The position numbers and the translations under genes were made by a program. From Marinomonas rhizomae (lineage in GTDB: Bacteria > Pseudomonadota > Gammaproteobacteria > Pseudomonadales > Marinomonadaceae), in the NCBI RefSeq assembly GCF_003315485.1, contig NZ_QNSE01000001.1, positions 124,001 to 188,000 on the forward strand: a stretch of 64,000 nt of DNA. The letters run 5' to 3'. The notes beneath the pieces are model-generated. The model saw only the letters and a program-made list of their open reading frames with translations, had not been told where the DNA came from and searched no databases. Positions 17,257-24,518 of the stretch are shown one piece after another. Position 1 is the first letter of the stretch. Each line of letters begins with the position of its first letter.

Positions 17257-18018
17257 TTATTTTTGAGATTGATTCCACAGAATACATTCATCTAGCGTGA
17301 CGCCTTTGCCACCAAAAATATCCAGTGCGCTACCTATGGTCAGATCCACTAAGCCATTAGACAGTTCATGAACACGCTTTAAGTCCGCTAAAGATCGAGC
17401 TCCGCCAGCATATGTTACGGCAACCGGACAACCTTGGCCGAGGAGTTGAACTAAGTTCTCATCAATACCTGCTTGTAAGCCTTCGACATCAGCGGCATGA
17501 ATCAAGAATTCATCACAATGGTTTGCTAATTCAATTAGGTTTTCTTGGTTAACCTGAGTAGAGGTAATGGTTTGCCAGCGATCAGTGGCAATATACCAAC
17601 CATCTTGAGTGCGACGACAGCTTAAATCCAAGACTAAACGATCGGTTCCTGTTTCGCGTTTGATTTTGTCTAACCGATCCCAAGAGAATTCACCGTTTTC
17701 AAACAAATAAGAAGTAACGATGACGTGAGAAGCCCCCGCTTTTAAGTAACTTTCAGCATTGCTGCTGTTAACACCACCGCCAAACTGTAAACCATTAGGG
17801 TAAGCTCGTAGGGCGCTGAATGCTTCTTCTTTATTGCCTTTCCCCAATGCAATGACATGTCCTCCAACGAGCCCATGTTCACGATACATGTTGGCATAAT
17901 GCTCAGCATTGTGTTCACTGATAAAGTTCTCTGTGGCGCCTTTGTCATTCAGACTTCCACCTACAATTTGCTTAACCTTGCCTTGGTGTAGATCGATACA
18001 AGGACGGAATTGGGTCAC
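17257..18018 (-). CDS. HisA of the eukaryotic (HIS6) type: ProFAR isomerase
   Basis: A 253-residue TIM-barrel protein predicted to isomerise ProFAR to PRFAR in histidine synthesis. Start is GTG at 18018 behind TAGGAG. The motifs match yeast HIS6 rather than bacterial HisA: CIDLHQGKVKQIVGGS, LSCRRTQDG, EFLIHAADVEGLQAGIDE, TYAGGARSLADLK, and VDLTIGSALDIFGG. In bacterial HisA the equivalent regions read differently. No other his gene is nearby, so this is not part of a his operon. It is either the only isomerase or a second copy. Transfer from a eukaryote or from another bacterium with the HIS6-type gene is possible. Confidence 0.88.
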   Translation of the reverse strand: MTQFRPCIDLHQGKVKQIVGGSLNDKGATENFISEHNAEHYANMYREHGLVGGHVIALGKGNKEEAFSALRAYPNGLQFGGGVNSSNAESYLKAGASHVIVTSYLFENGEFSWDRLDKIKRETGTDRLVLDLSCRRTQDGWYIATDRWQTITSTQVNQENLIELANHCDEFLIHAADVEGLQAGIDENLVQLLGQGCPVAVTYAGGARSLADLKRVHELSNGLVDLTIGSALDIFGGKGVTLDECILWNQSQK

Positions 18019-18157
18019 AAAAAACTCCTATTTAGTTTGAAATAAAGTGGCGATTGTAACCGATAATGTACTGATAAACGATGCACCAAAGCAAACACTT
18101 CTTAAGCCTGTTATAATCCTTGGTCATTCAAATAGAAAGAAACATAAAGCAATCATC

Positions 18158-18571
18158 ATGCTACAAATTACCCTCGCTGTGGGGATCCCAGACCACGAAA
18201 TCGAACTAACCGCAATCCGAGCACAAGGTGCAGGCGGTCAGAATGTGAATAAAGTATCCTCGGCCATTCATTTGAGATTTAACGTTGCTAGTTCTTCTTT
18301 GCCTGAATTTTACAAAGAACGCTTGTTAGCACTAAATGACTCTCGTCTGACCAAAGAAGGCGATATTGTGCTTAAAGCACAGCAACATCGAACGCAAGAA
18401 CTGAACCGAGAAGATGCATTGGCAAGGCTGAAAGAATTGATTCTTGAGGCGGTTCGAGTACAAAAAGCTCGTCGACCGACCAAGCCTTCGCGTTCTTCGC
18501 AAAAGAAACGGGTAGAGCAGAAAAAACAAAAAGGTCAGATCAAAAGCTTGCGTCGAAATAATTGGGATTAA
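18158..18571 (+). CDS. arfB: Alternative ribosome-rescue peptidyl-tRNA hydrolase ArfB
   Basis: Rescues ribosomes stalled on mRNA lacking a stop codon, independently of tmRNA. The start at 18158 (MLQITLAVGIPDHEI) gives 137 residues, matching the ~140 of E. coli ArfB/YaeJ; the longer reading adds 37 residues and overlaps the divergent promoter region. The catalytic GGQ is in AQGAGGQNVNKVSSAI. The basic tail that enters the mRNA channel is present (RPTKPSRSSQKKRVEQKKQK). Confidence 0.93.
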   Translation: MLQITLAVGIPDHEIELTAIRAQGAGGQNVNKVSSAIHLRFNVASSSLPEFYKERLLALNDSRLTKEGDIVLKAQQHRTQELNREDALARLKELILEAVRVQKARRPTKPSRSSQKKRVEQKKQKGQIKSLRRNNWD

Positions 18572-18677
18572 AAATTTACCTTACATAATGAGTAATACTT
18601 GTTTTTCTAAAGTGCGCTAGCCTTGTAATATAATAGGGTCACTTTTCTTTGGAATAATAAAAATAGGTTTGCTCACC

Positions 18678-19955
18678 ATGAAATTAGAATCTCTTGCATT
18701 GCATCACGGTTATACCTCTGAAGCCACGACGAAAGCCGCGGCAGTTCCGATTTATCAGACGACATCTTATACCTTTGACGATACTCAGCATGGTGCGGAT
18801 TTATTTGACCTGAAAGTTCAGGGCAATATTTATACCCGCATCATGAACCCAACAACGGACGTGTTAGAGCAGCGTGTAGCAGCAATGGAAGGCGGTATCG
18901 CCGCGCTTGCGGTTGCATCCGGTATGGCGGCCATTACCTATGCTTTGCAATGTATTTGTGATGTAGGTTCGAATATTGTCAGCACCAGTCAGTTGTACGG
19001 CGGCACTTATAATTTATTTGCTCACAGCTTTCCAAGACAAGGTATTGAGACTCGCATGGTATCTGCGGATGACCTAGCAGGGTTTGAAGCCGCAATAGAT
19101 GATAATACTCGTGCTATTTTTTGTGAATCTATCGGTAATCCAGCCGGCAATATTGTTGATATTGAAGCGCTGGCAGCAATTGCCAATAAACACGGCATTC
19201 CACTTATTGTAGATAACACAGTGGCAACGCCATTCCTATGTCGTCCTTTTGAATTGGGCGCACATATTGTGGTGCATTCATTAACGAAATACATTGGCGG
19301 TCATGGTACCACCGTTGGCGGTATTATTGTCGACTCAGGAAAATTTGATTGGGTGGCGAATAAAAAACGTTTTCCAATGTTGAATGAACCAGATCCTTCC
19401 TACCACGATGTTATTTATACAGAAGCTTTGGGTGCCGCGGCTTATATTGGTCGTTGTCGAGTTGTGCCGCTACGCAATACTGGTGCGGCATTGTCTCCAC
19501 ACAGTGCATTTTTAATCATGCAAGGCTTGGAAACGCTTGGTCTAAGAATGGAGCGCCATTGTTCTAATGCAGAAAAACTAGCGGCCTTTTTGCAAAATCA
19601 CGATAAAGTTAATTGGGTAAATTACGCCGCGTTGCCTGATAATAAATACAATGCAATGAGCCAGCGAATTACCAATGGTAAAGCGTCTGGGGTGTTAAGT
19701 TTTGGTATCAAAGGCGGTATCGAAGCAGGAACACAGTTTATTGATGCACTACAAATGGTACTTCGTCTGGTGAATATTGGGGACGCTAAATCTCTGGCTT
19801 GTCACCCAGCTTCAACGACTCACCGTCAGTTAAACGATGAAGAGTTAGCCAATGCTGGTGTGAGTCGAGATCTGGTTCGTATTTCTGTGGGCATTGAAAA
19901 CATAGAAGATATAATCGCGGACATCAGCCAAGCACTGGATAAGGTCACCGTTTAG
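18678..19955 (+). CDS. metY: O-acetylhomoserine aminocarboxypropyltransferase (PLP)
   Basis: Cys/Met-metabolism PLP enzyme of 425 residues making homocysteine from O-acetylhomoserine and sulfide. An in-frame TTG at 18669 is a less likely start than the ATG at 18678. Landmarks are the N-terminal YQTTSYTF, substrate-side NPTTDVLEQRVAAMEGG, the PLP aspartate in IVDNTVATPFL, PLP lysine in VVHSLTKYIGGHGT, and the ~60-residue insert typical of MetY (FPMLNEPDPSYHDVIY). Length and insert favour MetY over MetB/MetC. It is likely monocistronic or cotranscribed with the small gene after it. Confidence 0.93.
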   Translation: MKLESLALHHGYTSEATTKAAAVPIYQTTSYTFDDTQHGADLFDLKVQGNIYTRIMNPTTDVLEQRVAAMEGGIAALAVASGMAAITYALQCICDVGSNIVSTSQLYGGTYNLFAHSFPRQGIETRMVSADDLAGFEAAIDDNTRAIFCESIGNPAGNIVDIEALAAIANKHGIPLIVDNTVATPFLCRPFELGAHIVVHSLTKYIGGHGTTVGGIIVDSGKFDWVANKKRFPMLNEPDPSYHDVIYTEALGAAAYIGRCRVVPLRNTGAALSPHSAFLIMQGLETLGLRMERHCSNAEKLAAFLQNHDKVNWVNYAALPDNKYNAMSQRITNGKASGVLSFGIKGGIEAGTQFIDALQMVLRLVNIGDAKSLACHPASTTHRQLNDEELANAGVSRDLVRISVGIENIEDIIADISQALDKVTV

Positions 19956-20032
19956 AGTCCAGGTTAATACAAGTAAGGGGCTACATTTAAAAGTAGCTCT
20001 TTACTGTATTTCATAGGAATAGGTTGTAATGC

Positions 20033-20236
20033 ATGTCAGAAAACCATGAAAAAGATCAAGTAATAAGCAGTCCTTGTATTCGACATTGCAGTCTGGATGA
20101 CGATGATGTTTGTGTGGGCTGCTATCGAACTATTAATGAAATTATGGAATGGCAAAAATCAACACAGAGTAAAAAACTGGATATTTTAGCACATTGTTTA
20201 ATGCGTAAAAAAAAGCACGATGCTCAGTACTCTTAG
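20033..20236 (+). CDS. DUF1289 small cysteine-rich protein
   Basis: A 67-residue protein with the DUF1289 signature: SPCIRHCSLDDDDVCVGCYRTINEIMEW, here quoted as its parts SPCIRHC, CVGC and EIMEW. Four Cys in the C-x3-C and C-x2-C arrangement probably bind zinc or iron. Family function is not established. It lies 77 bp after metY and 137 bp before the VTT-protein operon. Confidence 0.85.
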   Translation: MSENHEKDQVISSPCIRHCSLDDDDVCVGCYRTINEIMEWQKSTQSKKLDILAHCLMRKKKHDAQYS

Positions 20237-20373
20237 TTCTACTGCGATCACTTACGGCACTGTTTCTTTTCCCTTCTTAACTCTCTCCTATTTTTAATTC
20301 TAATTTTTTCACTATTTTTGTAAGAAAGTAATTACTGCCCACGTCTAAACCATAGAAACAATATATATGGTGC

Positions 20374-21000
20374 TTGGAGTTGTCCAAGCTTTTAGATTAT
20401 ACGGGTAGGCGGTTTATCTTGATTGCAGAATTACAAGCATGGCTAACAGCAGGAACAACGTCACTGGCGTTGTTGTGTGTTGGTATTGTGCTCTTGTCCT
20501 ATTTACTTGAAGACCTTGCTATCGCAACAGCAGCGACCTTATCAGCCCATGGGGACTTGTCTCCATCTTTGGCATTACTGTCGATTTTTATTGGTATTTC
20601 GACGGGTGATCTAGGTCTGTATATTTTGGGGCGATATGCGAGAAAAGTTAGATGGTTACGCTATCGAGCTTTAACCAACTCTTCTTTTAAAGTCGTCAGA
20701 AGAAAACTCACTCTGCGCGCTTTTGTGAATCTATTTTTGATTCGCTTTATTCCCGGCTTGAGAACTATTGGTTTTACCTTAAGTGGTTTTCTAGTCATTC
20801 CGTTACCTGTCTTTTTTAGTGCTGTTTTGCTTGCTACCTCTATTTGGACTCTGGTGGTTTTTACACTGATTTACCAAATAGGCAGCAGTGTATTTATGCA
20901 AGTGTCAGAGCTGAAGTGGGTGCTTATTCCTGTGGCTTTTGGTCTGTTGTTTTTGATGAATCGTTTTCTTAATAAATCCTTTACGCGAGGTGTGTCATGA
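20374..21000 (+). CDS. VTT/DedA-like membrane protein
   Basis: A 208-residue integral membrane protein with four to five helices. The VTT-type core is ISTGDLGLYILGRYARKVRW and FLIRFIPGLRTIGFTLSGFL, a reentrant-loop pattern shared with DedA, TMEM41B and VMP1 lipid scramblases. The start is uncertain: no ATG is available, and TTG at 20374 (behind no strong site) or TTG at 20419 (behind GTAGGCGG) are candidates. Its stop overlaps the ATG of the next gene by 4 bp, so it heads the seven-gene operon 20374-26303. Phospholipid translocation is a reasonable inference. Confidence 0.75.
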   Translation: MELSKLLDYTGRRFILIAELQAWLTAGTTSLALLCVGIVLLSYLLEDLAIATAATLSAHGDLSPSLALLSIFIGISTGDLGLYILGRYARKVRWLRYRALTNSSFKVVRRKLTLRAFVNLFLIRFIPGLRTIGFTLSGFLVIPLPVFFSAVLLATSIWTLVVFTLIYQIGSSVFMQVSELKWVLIPVAFGLLFLMNRFLNKSFTRGVS

Positions 21001-22130
21001 GTGCCATGTTAGAGGGGCAGTTCATTGCGCCGAATAAAATTAATGCAGGAATGCCGATGCTCCAAGTCGACAAAGAGGCGAGCATTTCGCCTTATGAGTT
21101 TATGCCGAGCTGGTTTTTTTATGCACCTGTGGTTGTGCAGAGTTTGCTACTTGGTTTGCGCCACGGCGATGTTTGTCTGCCCTTAATTGCCAATCCGAGT
21201 ATCAAGCTAAGCGGTATGGTGGGTGAATCTAAAACCGATATTTTGAATTTGGCAGGCTCAGTAGCCAAACAATGGATTGAACCTTTTATTACTTTGACGA
21301 AAAGCCAAGAGAATATTTCCGTTCAGTTAGAAGATGCCCTGCTAGCCATGGACGCTGCTCAGTTGTCATTTCCCATTGTCGCTAAGCCTGACTTAGGTTG
21401 TCGCGGTGTTGGTGTCAAATTACTGAAATCTGCAGTGCAACTTAATGATTACATTAAAGAGTTTCCAGCATCCGCACAATTTTTATTGCAACGCAAAGCG
21501 CCATATCAAGCGGAAGCAGGCGTTTTTTATGTCCGTTATCCGGGACAAGAGCAGGGCGAGATTATCTCCATTACCTTGAAATATACGCCAAGTGTGTTGG
21601 GGGATGGAACACACACTTTGAGACAACTGATTGAGCGTTGCCCGAGAGCGGGTCAGTTAACCCATTTGTATTTTCCACGACACACACAAAAACTGAATTG
21701 GATCCCAGCAGAAGGCGAGGAATACCCTCTTGCGTTTGCGGGTAGTCACAGTCGTGGTTCGATTTTTCGTAATGGTAATCAATATATTACGCAGTCGTTA
21801 ACACGCAAGTTAGATGAGATCCTGAAGGACGTCGATGATTACTACTATGGTCGTTTAGACATTAAGTTTGCTGATATTGAGTCTTTTATGGCAGGCGAAA
21901 AATTTTCCATTTTGGAAATGAATGGTGCGAGTAGTGAAGCAACGCACATTTGGGATCGCCACACCAAGCTGTCTGAGATCTTTAGCACCCTCCTAAAACA
22001 GTATCGAATCTTGTTTGAGATCGGTGCTTTACAGAAAAAGCGCGGCTTTAAATCTCCATCTATTCGAACGTTGTGGAAAGCGTGGCGAGAAGAAAAAAGG
22101 CTGACTCAAGATTATCCAAGTACTGATTAA
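20997..22130 (+). CDS. ATP-grasp ligase, substrate unknown
   Basis: A 377-residue protein with ATP-grasp features: the ATP-binding Lys in FPIVAKPDLGCRGVGVKLL (~residue 130), a central Lys in IISITLKYTPSVLGDGTHT, and the Mg/acid residues at RLDIKFADIE and FSILEMNGASSEATHIWD. It resembles D-Ala-D-Ala-ligase-like and carboxylate-amine ligases, which form amide bonds through an acyl-phosphate. Translation is coupled to the VTT gene (ATGA overlap). In an operon ending with an ornithine-lipid-type acyltransferase, ligating an amino acid onto a lipid or head group is an attractive but unproven role. Confidence 0.8.
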   Translation: MSAMLEGQFIAPNKINAGMPMLQVDKEASISPYEFMPSWFFYAPVVVQSLLLGLRHGDVCLPLIANPSIKLSGMVGESKTDILNLAGSVAKQWIEPFITLTKSQENISVQLEDALLAMDAAQLSFPIVAKPDLGCRGVGVKLLKSAVQLNDYIKEFPASAQFLLQRKAPYQAEAGVFYVRYPGQEQGEIISITLKYTPSVLGDGTHTLRQLIERCPRAGQLTHLYFPRHTQKLNWIPAEGEEYPLAFAGSHSRGSIFRNGNQYITQSLTRKLDEILKDVDDYYYGRLDIKFADIESFMAGEKFSILEMNGASSEATHIWDRHTKLSEIFSTLLKQYRILFEIGALQKKRGFKSPSIRTLWKAWREEKRLTQDYPSTD

Positions 22131-22189
22131 ATGCAGTGAAAAGTGAGTGTTGAGGCGTTGGCTAAGAGTAATTTTTTGAAGGAAATAAT

Positions 22190-22744
22190 ATGCAATCGGT
22201 ACTAAAACAGAGAGAGGTAATCGCGTTGTCGCCAGTGGGTTATTCAGCAACAGTGCAAGGCTGTCTTGAGATATTATCTCAGGCTTCTCGCTGTTTGCAG
22301 ATGCTAGATGATGAAGACTATCAAGCATCGGCGAAACCTTTCATTAGCAGTTCTATCGGTGAGCACTTTCGTCATTGGTTGGATGTGTTTAACGCTATTC
22401 AGCGTGCAAGCATGGTGATTGATTATAACCAGAGGCGTCGTGGTCACTCGGTTGAGACCTCGCGCTCTGTTGCCTTAGCAGAAATCACCGTCTTGGCAAA
22501 CTGGCTAACAGGCTTATCGGAAAAAGAGCTTAAGAAAAACGTGAGTATTTTGACGGAAGTCTCTGTCTCGCATACGCAAGCCTGTCTTATGTCATCAACA
22601 TTGGAGCGAGAGATTACCTTCGCTGCTCTCCATGCAAATCACCATTTCGCCATGGTAAAAGTCGCCGCAAGTTTATTGAATAAAGCCATCGATGACGATT
22701 TTGGTATTGCGCCTGCCACCGCTACTTTTTTGCGAGGCCAATAA
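22190..22744 (+). CDS. DinB-like four-helix protein
   Basis: A 184-residue helical protein. His residues suggest the metal site of the DinB/YfiT fold: SSIGEHFRHWLDVF near residue 50 and LHANHHFAMVKVAASLL near residue 145. DinB-like proteins are often thiol-dependent metalloenzymes of unknown substrate. A strong GAAGGAAAT ribosome site precedes the ATG. It ends 2 bp before the NRDE gene, so it belongs to the same operon. Confidence 0.7.
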   Translation: MQSVLKQREVIALSPVGYSATVQGCLEILSQASRCLQMLDDEDYQASAKPFISSSIGEHFRHWLDVFNAIQRASMVIDYNQRRRGHSVETSRSVALAEITVLANWLTGLSEKELKKNVSILTEVSVSHTQACLMSSTLEREITFAALHANHHFAMVKVAASLLNKAIDDDFGIAPATATFLRGQ

Positions 22745-22746
22745 TC

Positions 22747-23532
22747 ATGTGTTCTGTTTCTTGGTGGATAGACGAATCAGGCTATCAAATATTTTTTAAT
22801 CGTGATGAACAAAAAATGCGCGCTTCTGCATTGCCACCTCAGTCTTTTGTTCAGCAAGACACCGAGGTGTTGATGCCAATTGACCCTGTCGGACAAGGCA
22901 GCTGGATTAGCTTGAACGAACAAGGTTTGTCCTTGTGTTTGCTGAATAACTACCAAGGTAAAAAGCCCGCAGGCGAGCTAATTAGTCGAGGGCAATTACT
23001 AAAAGCCCTGTCCAGCGCAGAAAGTATTGCCAAAGTCGAACGGCAGTTTAGTCAGTTGGACCTTCAACAATTTGCACCTTTTATTCTGCTGGCCTTTGAA
23101 TTGGGCAATGACAAGGTTCGGGAGTTTCAATGGAATGGTGGGCGCATTTCTATTGATTATGCTATTTCACCGCATTTTTCGTCTGCTGTGGCGTTAGAAA
23201 ACGTTGTTACTTATCGACAATCTATCTACTGCGAACTGGCTGCCAAAACACCAGGCGACTTGATGTCATTTCATTCCCAGCATCATCCAGAGCATTCTCA
23301 CTTATCGGTTTGCATGCACAGGGAAGACGCGCAGACCGTGAGCTTTACACATATTCAAGCAGCAAAAGACAATCTTCAAATGAGCTATGTGGCTGGGTCG
23401 CCTTGCTCGCATTTAACGGCAGCAGCGCTGGCGGAACAGACTTATCGTTTTCAAAGCAATCGCTTTCAAAACAATCGTTTTCAAGGCAATCGTTTTCAAG
23501 AAAAGGTTCCCCTTGTTGGTATTCCTCTTTAA
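22747..23532 (+). CDS. NRDE-family (TANGO2/HtpA-like) protein
   Basis: A 261-residue protein with N-terminal nucleophile-like Cys2 and the diagnostic NRDE motif (YQIFFNRDEQKMR, residues ~13-25), as in human TANGO2 and bacterial relatives. Some members have been tied to heme trafficking. The Cys after Met could become an N-terminal nucleophile. The C-terminus is odd: four near-identical 5-residue units (RFQSN, RFQNN, RFQGN, RFQEK) encoded by a 15-bp tandem repeat extend it. It follows the DinB-like gene with a 2-bp gap. Confidence 0.85.
   Translation: MCSVSWWIDESGYQIFFNRDEQKMRASALPPQSFVQQDTEVLMPIDPVGQGSWISLNEQGLSLCLLNNYQGKKPAGELISRGQLLKALSSAESIAKVERQFSQLDLQQFAPFILLAFELGNDKVREFQWNGGRISIDYAISPHFSSAVALENVVTYRQSIYCELAAKTPGDLMSFHSQHHPEHSHLSVCMHREDAQTVSFTHIQAAKDNLQMSYVAGSPCSHLTAAALAEQTYRFQSNRFQNNRFQGNRFQEKVPLVGIPL
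23446..23505 (+). repeat. 15-bp coding minisatellite in the NRDE gene
   Basis: Four tandem units of 15 bp, the first being CGTTTTCAAAGCAAT, with 1-2 differences between units and a diverged fourth. Being a multiple of three, unit number can change without a frameshift. Confidence 0.85.
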
Positions 23533-23551
23533 TCAAAGTTTAGGAGTTGTT

Positions 23552-23995
23552 ATGACGCGTTTAGTGATGTTTTTAGCCTTGTTTATAAGCAATTTGGCGA
23601 TAGCGCAAGATGAGATTTACACCGGTTACTTTAGTAATAAAGCGCTGAGTGGGTATGACACAGTGGCTTATTTTACTGACCATAAACCGGTCGAAGGTAG
23701 CGATAAGTTTGTGACTGAATATAAAGGCGCTGATTGGTATTTTGCTTCGCAAGAACATCTCGATATGTTCAAAGCTGAACCTGAGAAGTATGCCCCTCAA
23801 TATGGTGGCTATTGCGCTTGGGCAATATCAGCCAAGAGTGATTTTGCTTCTGCTGATCCGAAAAAATGGGCTGTGGTCGATGGCAAGCTTTACCTAAATT
23901 ATGACGAAAAGGTTAAGCAAATGTGGGACCAAAACCAAGCTTTGCATATCAAGCAGGCTGACGCGAATTGGCCTGCATTGATTCGTAAAAAATAA
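23552..23995 (+). CDS. YHS-domain secreted protein
   Basis: A 147-residue protein. The start at 23552 follows TAGGAG and begins a signal peptide (LVMFLALFISNLAIAQ); the longer in-frame reading overlaps the previous gene. The mature part is a YHS-type domain (LSGYDTVAYFTDHKPVEGS, then YKGADWYFASQEHLDMFKAE, then YAPQYGGYCAWAIS). Such domains are thought to bind metal. The sequence is predicted to be periplasmic. It is in the operon 20374-26303 with a 19-bp gap upstream. Confidence 0.85.
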   Translation: MTRLVMFLALFISNLAIAQDEIYTGYFSNKALSGYDTVAYFTDHKPVEGSDKFVTEYKGADWYFASQEHLDMFKAEPEKYAPQYGGYCAWAISAKSDFASADPKKWAVVDGKLYLNYDEKVKQMWDQNQALHIKQADANWPALIRKK

Positions 23996-24063
23996 TTCTC
24001 TAACCCCGATTAGGATTCGCTGCAACGGATCAAAAATCACATTTAAAAATAAGGTTAATAAAA

Positions 24064-24516
24064 ATGAATAAGCAATTTGTGAAATATCTCCCCACGGTGT
24101 TCATCGCCTTTGTGTTTGTACAGTCGCTGTTTTTTAAATTTACTGGCTCCTACGAAACAGACTATATCTTCGGCGTGTTGGGTGCTTGGTCTGGTTTGGA
24201 TTTTTTCGGTAACTACGGTGGTTATATTATCGGTATGGCTGAACTGATTGCTTCTATTTTGCTGTTTACTCGTTGGCATGGCCTTGGCGCTTTGATGGCA
24301 ATAGGCATTATGAGTGGTGCGATTTTTTTCCACCTCTTTACGCCGTTAGGTATTGTCATGCCCGAGTTCAACGCAGTAGGTGAAGTGGTTGGTAACGACG
24401 GTGGTTTGCTGTTTACCATGGCGTGTTTCGTTTGGTTAAGTGCGGCATTTTTATCGCTTCGTGATCTAAAAAATCCACAAGGCATACTAAATAACATTGT
24501 GAATAGCGGAGTCTGA
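24064..24516 (+). CDS. DoxX-like four-helix membrane protein
   Basis: A 150-residue protein with four hydrophobic segments (roughly 8-26, 54-72, 75-93, 113-132). LPTVFIAFVFVQSLFFKFTG and GMAELIASILLFTRWHGLGALM resemble DoxX/DUF4267-type membrane proteins. It ends 2 bp before the acyltransferase gene, so coupling is likely. The preceding AAGG is spaced somewhat long. The function is unknown. Confidence 0.7.
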   Translation: MNKQFVKYLPTVFIAFVFVQSLFFKFTGSYETDYIFGVLGAWSGLDFFGNYGGYIIGMAELIASILLFTRWHGLGALMAIGIMSGAIFFHLFTPLGIVMPEFNAVGEVVGNDGGLLFTMACFVWLSAAFLSLRDLKNPQGILNNIVNSGV

Positions 24517-24518
24517 TT

